Assembly (NCBI GenBank): GCA_963589785.1
Contig: CAVAMJ010000002.1
Span: 124,001-188,000 of the forward strand
Origin: SIG603 sp963589785
GTDB taxonomy: Bacteria; Bacillota; Clostridia; Oscillospirales; Acutalibacteraceae
DNA: 64,000 bases
Reading direction: 5' to 3'
Every line of letters begins with the position of its first letter. Position 1 is the first letter of the stretch. Under the pieces are notes generated by a model. That model was not told the origin of the DNA, did no database searches, and worked only from the letters and a program-made list of their open reading frames with translations. The translations under genes and the position numbers were made by a program. Below, piece after piece: positions 1 through 9,313 of this stretch.

Positions 1-947
1 TTAACATTATAGCCAAGCTTTGAAAATCTCTCGATATTCGCCTTTTTCTGACCAATGCAGGCAGACAAAAGCTTAGGCGAACATTTAACCGTGATTTCGC
101 CTGTCGTTTGCGGTCGCTTAGAAAGCTCGCAGTTTATTTCATTAAACAAAATCTCGCTCATGCAAAGTTCCTTAAAAGCCGGGTGATACGGCCCCGCAAT
201 TCTCCTGTCGATTTCCTCGCTTGCATGAAGTCCGACACGAATAACGCTGATGTCGTTCTTCTCAAACATAGGAATAAGCTTAGACACAAGCTTTACGGTG
301 CTCTCAAGCGTTGGCGGAGTATATTCACCCGAACGGTACAAGTCTGCAAGCCTTGTATTATCGAGAGTGATTGTCGGATATATTCTCACGGTTTTCGGCT
401 TAAGCTTAATAAGCTCTTTCGCAGTAAATATATCGTCGTCCTCCGACGAGCCGTAAAGCCCCGTCATCATCTGAAGTCCGAGTTCAAAAGAGAAGCTTTT
501 TATCAGTGAAGAGGCTTTTCTGACGCTTTCGGCATCATGACCTCTGTCATTCATAAAAAGTATCCTGTCGGACATTGACTGAGCGCCAAGCTCGATTGAT
601 GTCACATTATATTTTTTAAGTATAGTGAGGACATCCTCATCGATTTTATCGGGTCTGGTAGAACAGCGTATACCCATGAAGCCGTATTCCTTAACAGCTT
701 TGCTTGCGACCTCAAGAAGAGAAATCATATAGTCTCTGTCAATCGCCGTGAAGCTTCCGCCGAAAAAGGCAATTTCCGCACTGTGAGTTTTTTCACCCAT
801 ATATAGTGCGGCGTTTTTGATGGTCTCTTCAACCTCCTCACAAGTCGGCTGTTTGGATGCGCCCGTTATTCTGTGCTGATTACAAAAACTGCACTGACAC
901 GGACAGCCGTTGTGCGGAATGAATATAGAAATATTACTGTGCTTAAT
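1..947 (-). CDS. Elp3-like radical SAM protein (3' end beyond window), apparent ATT start
   Basis: About 315 codons are visible and the frame runs off the left edge. It begins IKHSNISIFIPHNGCPCQC; the cysteines CPCQCSFC form the radical SAM CX3CX2C iron-sulfur motif. FFGGSFTAID and a later LGAQSMSDR segment match Elp3/YhcC-type radical SAM proteins, known or suspected to modify tRNA. An in-frame TGA lies just upstream. The only start preserving the conserved N-terminus is ATT at 947-945, overlapping the rnc TAA, with a GGAG about 10 bases upstream. The first in-frame ATG is far past the cysteine motif. The gene is tightly coupled to rnc. Whether a C-terminal acetyltransferase domain exists cannot be seen. 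Family assignment is solid; function is inference. Confidence 0.8.
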   Translation of the reverse strand, partial: MKHSNISIFIPHNGCPCQCSFCNQHRITGASKQPTCEEVEETIKNAALYMGEKTHSAEIAFFGGSFTAIDRDYMISLLEVASKAVKEYGFMGIRCSTRPDKIDEDVLTILKKYNVTSIELGAQSMSDRILFMNDRGHDAESVRKASSLIKSFSFELGLQMMTGLYGSSEDDDIFTAKELIKLKPKTVRIYPTITLDNTRLADLYRSGEYTPPTLESTVKLVSKLIPMFEKNDISVIRVGLHASEEIDRRIAGPYHPAFKELCMSEILFNEINCELSKRPQTTGEITVKCSPKLLSACIGQKKANIERFSKLGYNV

Positions 948-1626
948 AACCCATCAACTCCAGTGCTTCTCTTGCAGCTTGCTGTTCTGCTTCCTTTTTG
1001 CTTCTTCCGCCGCCCTTGCCGATTACATTGCTGTTAAGGTGAACCTCAACGACAAAATGCTTGTTGTGGTCGGGACCGGACTCGCCCACCAAAACATACT
1101 TGAGGTGCTCCTCGGGGTTTTGCTGGATAATCTCCTGTAAAGTAGTTTTATAATCCTTATACTTCTTCGAGCCGATTGTCTTTGCCGCCGGTGCGATATA
1201 AGTGAGAATAAATTTTTTCGCCTCGTCAAGCGAACCGCTGTCAAGGTAAATTGCGGCAGTGATTGACTCAAACATATCAGCGAGAATACTCGGTCTGTCG
1301 TTTCCGCCGGTATGGATCTCTCCGTGGCTAAGGCGCATATAATCACCAACGCCGATTTCTCTCGAAAAAACGCAAAGCGATTTCTCGCAGACTAAAGCGG
1401 CACGGTTTTTAGTTAGCTTGCCCTCTGGTAAATCGGAATAATTCTCGAAAAGATACTCTGCCGTGACAAAGCCTAAAACAGAATCTCCGAGAAACTCAAG
1501 TCGCTCATAGCTTTTGCAGTGGTGCTCGTTCGCATATGACGAATGTGTCACCGCTGTTCTGAGCAGTTCGATATTTTTGAAATGATAACCGATTTTTGCC
1601 TCGAGCGTTTCAAGTGAATCCTTCAT
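943..1626 (-). CDS. rnc: Ribonuclease III
   Basis: 227 residues, the usual length. Cleaves double-stranded RNA in rRNA processing and mRNA turnover. The RNase III signature ERLEFLGDSVLG sits at about residues 41-52, and the second acidic cluster DMFESITAAIYLD near 110-125 supplies the other metal ligands. The C-terminal third (from about 155) is a double-stranded RNA-binding domain ending in GRSKKEAEQQAAREALELM. It starts two bases after plsX stops and its stop overlaps the start of the radical SAM gene, so the three are translated as a block. In many Firmicutes acpP lies between plsX and rnc; here it does not. Confidence 0.97.
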   Translation of the reverse strand: MKDSLETLEAKIGYHFKNIELLRTAVTHSSYANEHHCKSYERLEFLGDSVLGFVTAEYLFENYSDLPEGKLTKNRAALVCEKSLCVFSREIGVGDYMRLSHGEIHTGGNDRPSILADMFESITAAIYLDSGSLDEAKKFILTYIAPAAKTIGSKKYKDYKTTLQEIIQQNPEEHLKYVLVGESGPDHNKHFVVEVHLNSNVIGKGGGRSKKEAEQQAAREALELMGY

Positions 1627-1628
1627 TT

Positions 1629-2624
1629 TTACCCCTTCTTTGATACAGCATTCGCAATTTCATCTATAATTCCCGACTCATAATAAGCCTTTGCAAGCTT
1701 TAATGCGCTGACAACCGTCTTTTCCATTGCACTTCCGTGAATTTTAAAGACAGGCTTTGAACAGCCCAAAATCGGTGCGCCGCCGTATTCGTTATAGTCC
1801 ATTGTCTTTTTCATGGCTTTCAAATCGCTCATGATAAGCATTGCGGCAAGCTTAGTCTTGAAATTCTTTTTGAAAAGCTCCTTGAACTTTCCCATGAGAG
1901 TCATGGCGACTCCCTCGTAAAGCTTGGTTACGACATTGCCCGTGAAACCGTCACAAACAAGAACATCTGCGGCATCATCGGGAATATCTCTCGCCTCAAT
2001 GTTGCCGATAAAATTAATGCTCTCGTTCTGCTTTAATAGCTCGAAACACTCATGCTGGAATGGTCCGCCCTTATGGTCCTCAGTGCCGACATTTACAAGA
2101 CCGACTCTCGGGGACTTTATATTCATGACCTTCTCGACATAGCAAGAACCCATTGTAGCGAACTGGTCTATCATCTCAGCACGGCACTCGTTATTAGCGC
2201 CGCCGTCACAAAGCATGAAGAAGCCTTCTTTTTTCGGCATGACAGGTGCAAAGGCAACTCGCTTTACGCCCTTGATTCTCTTTACGAGCATAGTCGAACC
2301 GACAACGACAGCACCGCTGTTTCCGGCACTCGCAAAGGCATCAGCCTTTCCCTCTGCCAAAGCCTTGAAGCCGACTGACATTGAGGAATTCGGCTTAGTC
2401 TTGATTACGCTCATGGGGTCATCCTCCATTGTGATGACCTCGCTTGCCTCAAGAATTTCCATACCGGAAATATCTATGCCGTTTTCCTTTGCGGCTTTAT
2501 TTATAAGCTCGCTTGAGCCTGATAAAAGCACGGTAATTCCGAGCTCTTTCTCTGCTCTCGCACAGCCCTTTAAAATTTCGACAGGAGCATTATCTCCGCC
2601 AAAAGCATCAACAATAATTTTCAT
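1629..2624 (-). CDS. plsX: Phosphate acyltransferase PlsX
   Basis: 331 residues. Converts acyl-ACP and phosphate to acyl-phosphate, the substrate of PlsY, at the start of phospholipid synthesis on the cytoplasmic membrane face. The N-terminus MKIIVDAFGGDNAPVEI is diagnostic, followed by the conserved ASAGNSGAVV and LCDGGANNEC segments and VCDGFTGNVVTKL near residue 225. The ATG is preceded by AAGGTG at good spacing, and the gene starts 11 bases after trmFO ends. No fatty-acid synthesis genes (fabD, fabG, acpP) sit next to it in this window. Confidence 0.97.
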   Translation of the reverse strand: MKIIVDAFGGDNAPVEILKGCARAEKELGITVLLSGSSELINKAAKENGIDISGMEILEASEVITMEDDPMSVIKTKPNSSMSVGFKALAEGKADAFASAGNSGAVVVGSTMLVKRIKGVKRVAFAPVMPKKEGFFMLCDGGANNECRAEMIDQFATMGSCYVEKVMNIKSPRVGLVNVGTEDHKGGPFQHECFELLKQNESINFIGNIEARDIPDDAADVLVCDGFTGNVVTKLYEGVAMTLMGKFKELFKKNFKTKLAAMLIMSDLKAMKKTMDYNEYGGAPILGCSKPVFKIHGSAMEKTVVSALKLAKAYYESGIIDEIANAVSKKG

Positions 2625-2635
2625 GTCATATCACC

Positions 2636-3952
2636 TTACAAATTATGTGTCTTTCTGAAATTCTCGAGATCCTCGAGCGCACGGTCGCTAAGTGCGATAT
2701 ATCTCAGTTTTTTATCCTTGATTTTCGGCTCGATTGCTGGCAGAACTCCGAAGTTTGCTCCCATTGGCTGGAAATCGGCAGAAACACTTGAGCTGATATA
2801 TCTTGAAAGTGCGCCAATCATAGTGGTCTCAGGCAAGACAACGGTCTCTTTTCCTTTAAATCTTCTGACAGCGTTTATGCCTGCCATAAGTCCCGAAGAA
2901 GCTGACTCCATATAGCCCTCAACACCCGTAATCTGACCGGCAAAAAAGATATTCGGTGAATTTCTAAGCGAAAAGTCTCCGTTTAGAAGCTTTGGAGAAT
3001 TTAAGAACGTGTTTCTGTGCATAACTCCGTAGCGGATGATCTCAGCATTTTCAAGTCCGGGTATCATGCCGAAAACTCTCTTTTGCTCGGGAAACTTCAA
3101 ATTTGTCTGGAAGCCGACGAGATTATAAAGAGTATTTTCCTTGTTCTCTGTGCGAAGCTGGACTACTGCCCACGGGCGGTGACCTGTTCTCGGATCTCTA
3201 AGGCCGACAGGCTTGAGTGGACCGAAACGAAGTGTATCTGCGCCTCTTTGAGCCATAACCTCAACAGGCATACAGCCCTCATAAACTTTAGGATTGTTGA
3301 CATCGAAATCATGAACGGGAGCACGCTCGGCTTGAGTTAGTTCGGATATGAAGTTCTCATACTCCTCTTTGTTCATTGGGCAATTGATGTAATCGTCGTC
3401 ACCCTTGTCGTATCTTGACTGCTTAAAACACTTGCTCATATCAAGACTTTCTGCAGAGACAATCGGCGCCGCCGCATCAAAAAAGCTCAAAAATCCGCCG
3501 CACTTCTCGCTGATTGCATCAGCAAGCTTTCCACTTGTAAGTGGGCCTGTTGCTACAATCGTGATTCCGTCCTCAGGAATCTCCGTTACCTCATCGTGGA
3601 TAATCTCAATGAGCGGATTATTTAAAATACTGCTTGTGGCTTTCTCTGAAAAAATATCACGGTTAACCGCCAAAGCACCGCCCGCCGGGACTGCCGTTTC
3701 AAGTGCAATCGGCACGAGCAAAGAGCCAAGGCGCTTCATTTCTTCTTTCAAAAGTCCGGCGGCAGAATTAACTCTTGTCGCTTTAAGCGAATTAGAGCAT
3801 ATAAGCTCCGCAAAGTTCTCCGACTTATGAGCCGGGCTGAAGCTTTTCGGTTTCATTTCGTAGAGCTTAACGGGGATTCCGTGAGAAGCGATGATATTAG
3901 CCGCCTCGACTCCCGCGAGTCCCGCTCCGAAAACGTTTATATAATTATTCAT
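2636..3952 (-). CDS. trmFO: Methylenetetrahydrofolate-tRNA-(uracil-5-)-methyltransferase TrmFO
   Basis: 438 residues from the ATG chosen here. FAD-dependent enzyme that methylates U54 in the T-loop of tRNA using methylenetetrahydrofolate. The N-terminal dinucleotide-binding motif INVFGAGLAGVEAAN is followed by YEMKPKSFSPAH and FAELICSNSLKA, hallmarks of the GidA-related TrmFO family. Later GFQTNLKFPEQKRVF and FAGQITGVEGY are also conserved. A TTG five codons upstream is possible, but ATG (MNNYINVFG) gives the standard N-terminus directly before the Rossmann strand. The start overlaps the last 8 bases of topA, the common clostridial dprA-topA-trmFO order. Confidence 0.96.
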   Translation of the reverse strand: MNNYINVFGAGLAGVEAANIIASHGIPVKLYEMKPKSFSPAHKSENFAELICSNSLKATRVNSAAGLLKEEMKRLGSLLVPIALETAVPAGGALAVNRDIFSEKATSSILNNPLIEIIHDEVTEIPEDGITIVATGPLTSGKLADAISEKCGGFLSFFDAAAPIVSAESLDMSKCFKQSRYDKGDDDYINCPMNKEEYENFISELTQAERAPVHDFDVNNPKVYEGCMPVEVMAQRGADTLRFGPLKPVGLRDPRTGHRPWAVVQLRTENKENTLYNLVGFQTNLKFPEQKRVFGMIPGLENAEIIRYGVMHRNTFLNSPKLLNGDFSLRNSPNIFFAGQITGVEGYMESASSGLMAGINAVRRFKGKETVVLPETTMIGALSRYISSSVSADFQPMGANFGVLPAIEPKIKDKKLRYIALSDRALEDLENFRKTHNL

Positions 3953-6035
3953 TAGTTGATCCGTCAAATGTGCAGTTCTCTGTAAAGCACTTTAGCTTTT
4001 TGCTCTTAGCCGACTCAAAGAACAGCGGCTTTCCGCAGACAGGGCAATCCTTATTAGCCGGAGCACCCCATGAAGCAAAGTGACACTTAGGGAAGGCACT
4101 GCATCCGTAGAATATCTTGTTTTTCTTCTTAGTTTTTCTCTCGACTATCATAGAGCCGCACTGTGGACAGAGAACTCCAGTCTCCTTAGGCACATTCAGC
4201 TTTTTGATATTGGGGCACTCAGGATAACCCGTACAGCCGAGGAACTTGCCGTATCTGCCGTACTTAACCTCCATGGGCTTTCCGCACAGCTCGCAAATCT
4301 CGTCTGTCTCGTCTTCCTTAAGCTTAATCTTGACGCCATCCATATCCTTTTTGGCTTTCTGGACAGTCTTTTCAAAATCAGTCCAGAAGGTTCTCAGTGT
4401 CTCAACCCAGTCGGCTTCGCCGCTTTGAACCTTACCAAGCTCGTTCTCAAGACCTGCGGTAAATCTGATATTTACTATCTTCGGGAATTTATCCGCAATT
4501 AAATCAGTCGTTACCTCTCCGAGTTCAGTCGGCTTGAAGGATTTATTCTCACGGATGACATATTCTCTGTCCGTTATTGTCGCAAGAGTTGCGGCATATG
4601 TGGACGGTCTGCCGATTCCGTTCTCCTCAAGTGTCTTGATAAGCGAAGCTTCTGTGTAGCGTGCGGGCGGTTGTGTGAAATGCTGATTGCCCACAATGTC
4701 ACGAAGCTTCAGCTTCATGCCGACCTCAAGCTTCGGTAAAGCTTTACTCCTTGCCTCAGCTTCATCCTTGCCCTCTTCATAAAGAACTGTAAAGCCATCG
4801 AAGTTTACAGAGTAGCCACTTGCTCTGAAGATATAATCGTTAGCGGCGATTGTAGCCGATGTTGTGTTGAGCACACACTTAGACATCTGACAAGCTATAA
4901 ACCTTTCCCAAATAAGCTTATAAAGCTTGTACTGGTCTGCTGTGAGTGATGCCTTAACGTCTTCGGGTCTCATTGCAACAGATGTCGGTCTGATAGCCTC
5001 GTGACCGTCCTGTGCGTTGGACTTAGTCTTATATACATTCGGCTTAGCGGGAACATACTTGCTTCCGTATGCGCTCTCGATGAAACCTCTTGCGGCATCA
5101 ACAGCTTCTTCTGAAAGTCTCAGGGAGTCTGTTCTCATATATGTGATGAGACCGACAGAGCCTTCACCCGCAATTTCAACGCCCTCGTAAAGCTGCTGTG
5201 CGACAGACATGGTTCTTCTTGCCTGGAAACCGAGCTTTCTCGATGCCTCCTGCTGAAGAGTAGATGTAGTAAACGGAGGTGCCGGATTTTTTGACTTCTT
5301 GCCGTTCTTCACGGTGTCGACAGTAAATTCTGCATCGGAAACAGAATTTAGAATTTTATCTGCCTCTTCCTTAGAGCCGATTTTAATTTCGCCGTTTCTG
5401 TCACCGTAGAAAGCCGCTGCAAACTGAGCCGCCGACTTCGGAGCAGAAAGCTTTGCGTCAATCGACCAGTACTCGACAGGCACGAATGCTTCTATCTCCC
5501 TCTCCCTGTCAACTATAAGCTTGACGGCAACAGACTGAACACGGCCCGCCGAAAGTCCCTTGCGGATAACCTTTGAAAGGAACGGGCTAAGGGTATAACC
5601 GACAAGTCGGTCGAGTATTCTTCTTGCTTGCTGAGCGTTGACCAAATCGAGGTCAATCTTTCTTGGAGCAGCCATTCCCTCCTGAACGCCGTGCTTTGTG
5701 ATCTCGTTGAATGTGACACGGTTCATGTCATTAAGGTCAAGTCCGAGAAGATATGCCAAATGCCAAGAGATAGCCTCTCCCTCTCGGTCAGGGTCGGTTG
5801 CGAGGTAAACGGCTTCTGATTCTGCCGCCTTTTCCTTTAATTCCGCAACAAGCTTCTCCTTGCCCTTAATCACTGCGTATTTTGGCTTGAAATCGTTTTT
5901 AACATCGACATTGAGCCTCTGGGCGGGCAAATCTCTGATATGTCCGACAGATGCAACGATGTTATAATCGTTTCCAAGATATTTCTTTATTGTTTTCGCT
6001 TTTGACGGCGACTCAACAATAACTAATTTTGACAT
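3945..6035 (-). CDS. topA: DNA topoisomerase I
   Basis: 696 residues. Type IA topoisomerase relaxing negative supercoils. The N-terminal Toprim domain starts LVIVESPSKAKTIKKYLG and contains YLATDPDREGEAISWH, with the acidic metal-binding residues. The catalytic tyrosine lies in GLITYMRTDSLRLS, near residue 300. The C-terminus carries three zinc-ribbon modules: CELC..CTGYPEC, CPQC..CSAFPKC and CPVC..CFTENC. The ATG follows GAAAGGA. About 90 bases separate it from dprA upstream, and it overlaps trmFO downstream. Confidence 0.98.
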   Translation of the reverse strand: MSKLVIVESPSKAKTIKKYLGNDYNIVASVGHIRDLPAQRLNVDVKNDFKPKYAVIKGKEKLVAELKEKAAESEAVYLATDPDREGEAISWHLAYLLGLDLNDMNRVTFNEITKHGVQEGMAAPRKIDLDLVNAQQARRILDRLVGYTLSPFLSKVIRKGLSAGRVQSVAVKLIVDREREIEAFVPVEYWSIDAKLSAPKSAAQFAAAFYGDRNGEIKIGSKEEADKILNSVSDAEFTVDTVKNGKKSKNPAPPFTTSTLQQEASRKLGFQARRTMSVAQQLYEGVEIAGEGSVGLITYMRTDSLRLSEEAVDAARGFIESAYGSKYVPAKPNVYKTKSNAQDGHEAIRPTSVAMRPEDVKASLTADQYKLYKLIWERFIACQMSKCVLNTTSATIAANDYIFRASGYSVNFDGFTVLYEEGKDEAEARSKALPKLEVGMKLKLRDIVGNQHFTQPPARYTEASLIKTLEENGIGRPSTYAATLATITDREYVIRENKSFKPTELGEVTTDLIADKFPKIVNIRFTAGLENELGKVQSGEADWVETLRTFWTDFEKTVQKAKKDMDGVKIKLKEDETDEICELCGKPMEVKYGRYGKFLGCTGYPECPNIKKLNVPKETGVLCPQCGSMIVERKTKKKNKIFYGCSAFPKCHFASWGAPANKDCPVCGKPLFFESAKSKKLKCFTENCTFDGSTNE

Positions 6036-6125
6036 TTGAAAAATCCTTTCGGTAATCTGTGTATTTTTTCAATCAAATAATTATTTTACAACAGTTATTT
6101 ATATTTATAATTCTTATAAAGAATA

Positions 6126-7322
6126 TTATTTTCTCAGTGCATATCTTTTGCCGGCAAAATCCGATGCCAAGCCTGATATTTCAAGCTCGGTCATAGCGGC
6201 AGATATCAGAGCAGTTCTAAGTCCCGTGATTTTCGCAATCTCCGAAATATGCATAGGCTCGCCCGTGAGCACCGACAAAACCTTCCTTGCGTTCTCGGAA
6301 ACCTTCACATCGTCAGGCTTTTGCGGCTTTTCCTCTTCGTCGGTTATGTACTCGACTACGTTATCTGTCTCAAGCCTTGAAAGCTCCGGATTTGCCTCTA
6401 ATGTTCGGTTGTTATATACGCTTAAATTTGTTCTGAACTCGTAGAAAGCACCGTACTCATTAAGAATATCCTCTGCACTTGTAACAGGGATTGCGCCGTC
6501 CTTGATAAGGCTGTTTGGGCCATAGCTTTGCTCGTCAGACGGGCTTCCAGGCACAGCAAAAACATCTCTGTCTTGCTCTGTTGCTCTCTTAGCGGTGATC
6601 ATCGTTCCGCTCTTCTGTGCGGCGCAAACGATTAAAACGCCCTTAGAAAGTCCTGAGATAATTCTGTTTCTCGCCTGGAATGTACCTCTCTGAAGGCCTG
6701 TTCCGGGTGGATACTCCGTGACAAGCGCACCGCCCTTTTCGATAACCTGTCTTCTCATGTGCTCGTTTTGCATGAGGTACTGAACATCAAGACCGCATCC
6801 CAAGACGCACAGCGTAGGCGCAGAACCCATGAGCGCGCCCTTATGAGCCGCAGAATCTATTCCGATTGCACCTCCGCTTATAACCACAACTCCCGCTTTC
6901 GAGAGATTGTAAGCTATTTTGTTGGCTATATTAAGAGAATTCTCGTTTGCCTTTCTCGAACCGACTATCGCAATCGCAAGCGTATTATTAAGATTTGGCA
7001 TTTTGCCTTTCACGTACAAAACGCTTGGTGGGTCTTTGATATTTCAAAGAGCCTCGGGATATTCCTCGCACTCAGGTGTTATGACTCGTTGTCCCAGCGA
7101 CTCTGCGTAATTCAGCGCCGCCTGTGCGTTAGCAAGCGTATAATTACAAAGTGCCGAAACCTCACGGTCGGTAATAAACTTGAACTGCGCCCAAAGTGCC
7201 GCACCGCCGTCATAGAATTCTTTTAGATTTTTGAATCTGTTGAATATCGTTCTGGGCTTTGTACTGCCGGCAGTGAAAGCGTGCTGAAGCCATATCCAAT
7301 AGGCTCTTTTATCGTTAGTCAC
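6126..7322 (-). pseudogene. dprA: DprA/Smf DNA-processing protein interrupted by one in-frame TGA
   Basis: DprA loads RecA on incoming single-stranded DNA during transformation. Here the reading frame is intact over about 399 codons except for one TGA at 7046-7044. The first 92 residues (GTG start at 7322) end CEEYPEAL, then TGA, then NIKDPPSVLYVKGKMPN in the same frame, exactly the conserved family segment. The rest has the Rossmann-like fold with AIVGSRKAN, VVISGGAIGIDSAAHKGAL and TLCVLGCGLDV, plus a C-terminal winged-helix domain. A single C-to-T change from CGA (Arg) would explain it. The downstream part (6126-7019, TTG start) could be made alone, giving DprA without its N-terminal SAM-like domain. 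Alternatives are a sequencing error or stop readthrough. Confidence 0.85.
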
Positions 7323-8103
7323 CCTTAGTCATCTCCCACATGATAATTGAAGCTGAGGTTGCCGCATTAAGAGATTCTGCTCTTCCCTTCATAGGGATGG
7401 TCACAAGGTCATCGCAGAGCGATTTCATCTCTTCCGTAAGTCCGTTGCCCTCGTTTCCGATAGCGACGGTGATTTTTTCGTTAAACTTTATATCGGTAAT
7501 TCTTGAAGCGGTGTTAAGCGGAACCGCTCCGAGAAGCTTATATTCATATTTATCTAAAAGCTTTCTTGCCTCATCTGCCGATTTTGCGTGAACAAATTTA
7601 GCACGGAAAACAGCGCCCATGGACGCTCTTAAAACCTTAGGAGAAATAACATCACAGCATTCCCCTACAAGCAAAATCTCGCCTATTCCAAGCGCCTCGG
7701 CTGTTCTGAGTATAGTACCCATATTGAGTGGGTCTTGAATATTCTCGAGCGTTAGGACTCTTCCCGTCAGTTCTTCTGCGTTAAGATTATATCCCATTTC
7801 ACATACGGCGAAAACGCCTTGACTTGACTTCGTCGAGGAGAGCAAATCGGCTACGTGCTCTTCCACAACATAGATATTATCCGATACATTTGCCGCTGTG
7901 TCTATATATTTTTTATATTTTTTATATGCCGCTTCGGTATAGTAAAGCTCTTTTATTTTAACTCCGCTCTTTGCCGCATCTTCCGTGAGCCTTGCTCCCT
8001 CGGCAATAAAGCAGCCCTGTGCTCTTCTTTCTGAAGAAGAAGCGTTAAGCTTTGCTCTCTCCTTTACGAGCGGATTTTTTCTTGTGGTAATTTTATTTAT
8101 CAT
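7315..8103 (-). CDS. TrmH/SpoU-family RNA 2'-O-methyltransferase
   Basis: 262 residues. S-adenosylmethionine-dependent ribose methylation of tRNA or rRNA; the target base is not predictable from sequence. The N-terminal substrate-binding domain contains GCFIAEGARLTEDAA. The SPOUT knot carries the three family motifs: ENIQDPLNMGTILRTAEA (motif 1), VAIGNEGNGLTEEM (motif 2) and IPMKGRAESLNAATSASI (motif 3). Its last codons overlap the GTG start of dprA, so the two are translationally coupled. It lies 61 bases downstream of rplT, past a weak hairpin. Confidence 0.93.
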   Translation of the reverse strand: MINKITTRKNPLVKERAKLNASSSERRAQGCFIAEGARLTEDAAKSGVKIKELYYTEAAYKKYKKYIDTAANVSDNIYVVEEHVADLLSSTKSSQGVFAVCEMGYNLNAEELTGRVLTLENIQDPLNMGTILRTAEALGIGEILLVGECCDVISPKVLRASMGAVFRAKFVHAKSADEARKLLDKYEYKLLGAVPLNTASRITDIKFNEKITVAIGNEGNGLTEEMKSLCDDLVTIPMKGRAESLNAATSASIIMWEMTKGD

Positions 8104-8122
8104 ACAACCTATAATAGCAAAT

Positions 8123-8150
8123 ATGCGCCCGAGAGAAAACCCGGACGCAT
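8123..8150 (-). terminator. Hairpin after rplT, weak or partial terminator
   Basis: On the minus strand ATGCGTCCG pairs with CGGGCGCAT (9 bp with one G-T pair), followed by only a short T run (ATTTGC). It may lower expression of the methylase gene relative to the ribosomal protein genes. Confidence 0.45.
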
Positions 8151-8164
8151 TACATTAATTTAAA

Positions 8165-8518
8165 TTATAAAGCAGCCTTTGCCTTCTCAACAAGAGCAGT
8201 AAATGCAGCCTCATCAGCTATAGCGATCTCAGAGAGCATCTTACGGTTAAGTGTGATGCCGGCCTTCTTAAGACCGTTCATGAATGTGGAATAGTTGATG
8301 TCGTTCATCTTGCAAGCAGCAGAGATTCTTGTGATCCAAAGACGGCGGAAATCTCTCTTTCTGTGCTTACGTCCGATGTATGCATAGTTGCCGGACTTCA
8401 TGACAGCCTGCTTAGCCATCTTGAAATGTCTTGACTTGGATCCGAAGTAACCCTTAGCAAGCTTTAATACTTTATTTCTTCTTTTACGAGTAGCAAGTGC
8501 ACCCTTAACTCTAGCCAT
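8165..8518 (-). CDS. rplT: 50S ribosomal protein L20
   Basis: 117 residues, standard length. Binds 23S rRNA early in large-subunit assembly. The sequence MARVKGALATRKRRNK and the SKSRHFKMAKQAVMKSGNY region are typical. The start has GGAGG seven bases upstream. Last gene of infC-rpmI-rplT. In Firmicutes L20 represses this operon by binding the leader RNA; a matching leader is present upstream of infC. Confidence 0.98.
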   Translation of the reverse strand: MARVKGALATRKRRNKVLKLAKGYFGSKSRHFKMAKQAVMKSGNYAYIGRKHRKRDFRRLWITRISAACKMNDINYSTFMNGLKKAGITLNRKMLSEIAIADEAAFTALVEKAKAAL

Positions 8519-8562
8519 TTATTGTATCCTCCTAAATTCAGGTAATAATCAGTTGTCCTTAA

Positions 8563-8766
8563 TTACTTATAAGGCATCATCTTTTTGACAGCTGCGAGGC
8601 TTGTCTTATCTGTAACAGTTGTGCCGCGAGCATGTCTCTTGGACTTAGCTGTCTTACCATGTCCGTTGAGGAGATGGCTCATGTTTGCGTGTGCACGGAT
8701 AACCTTACCGTTCTTGGAAATTTTGAAGCGCTTCTTTGCGCCGCTGTGTGTCTTAAGCTTTGGCAT
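8563..8766 (-). CDS. rpmI: 50S ribosomal protein L35
   Basis: 67 residues. Starts MPKLKTHSGAKKRFKISKNG and ends in LAAVKKMMPYK, both typical of L35. AGGAGG lies upstream of the ATG. Located between infC and rplT, the universal order. Confidence 0.98.
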   Translation of the reverse strand: MPKLKTHSGAKKRFKISKNGKVIRAHANMSHLLNGHGKTAKSKRHARGTTVTDKTSLAAVKKMMPYK

Positions 8767-8791
8767 AATTTATGTCCTCCTTAAAATTGTA

Positions 8792-9313
8792 TTATTTGTT
8801 AGGCTTCGGAGCAAGGAACATTAACATGTTTCTTCCTTCTAATTTAGCCGGTTTCTCAACATTAGCAACATCGGAAAGATAATCGGAGAAGTTCTTCATT
8901 GTTTCAAGTCCGATCTCCGGATGTCCCATTTCTCTTCCGCGGAAACGAATAGATGCCTTGACCTTGTTTCCGTCAGCAATGAACTTCTTTGCCTGATTTG
9001 CCTTTGTCTCAAAATCATGCTTGTCAATATTGAGTGAAAGTCTGATCTCTTTGATCTCGACTACCTTCTGCTTCTTGCGAGCGTCCTTCTCTCTCTTAGC
9101 CTGCTCAAAACGATACTTGCCGTAATCGATAATCTTGCAAACAGGCGGCTGAGCCATAGGAGCGATCTTCACGAGATCAAGGTTTTTTTCACTTGCCAGG
9201 GACAGTGCCTGCTGGCTTGACATAACTCCGAGCTGAGCACCGTCAGGACCGATAACTCTTACTTCTTTGTCACGAATTTCTTCGTTGATCTGAAGTTCCT
9301 CTTTCTTGCTAAT
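8792..9313 (-). CDS. infC: Translation initiation factor IF-3 (ATT start)
   Basis: 173 residues. Binds the 30S subunit and proofreads initiator tRNA and start-codon choice. The first in-frame ATG (9223) would remove the conserved N-terminal segment LQINEEIRDKEVRVIG. An ATT at 9313-9311, with GGAGGT 8 bases upstream, restores the full N-domain and the normal length. The rare AUU start is the known autoregulatory feature of infC. The linker is rich in Lys and Arg (QAKREKDARKKQK), followed by the C-domain with IRFRGREMGHPEIG. First gene of the operon. Confidence 0.96.
   Translation of the reverse strand: MSKKEELQINEEIRDKEVRVIGPDGAQLGVMSSQQALSLASEKNLDLVKIAPMAQPPVCKIIDYGKYRFEQAKREKDARKKQKVVEIKEIRLSLNIDKHDFETKANQAKKFIADGNKVKASIRFRGREMGHPEIGLETMKNFSDYLSDVANVEKPAKLEGRNMLMFLAPKPNK

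Noticed and set aside
7044..7046. TGA as a sense codon (altered code or selenocysteine) in dprA
   Set aside because: TGA ends other genes in this window (for example the MFS and first siderophore permease genes), and the family has no Cys or selenocysteine at this position.
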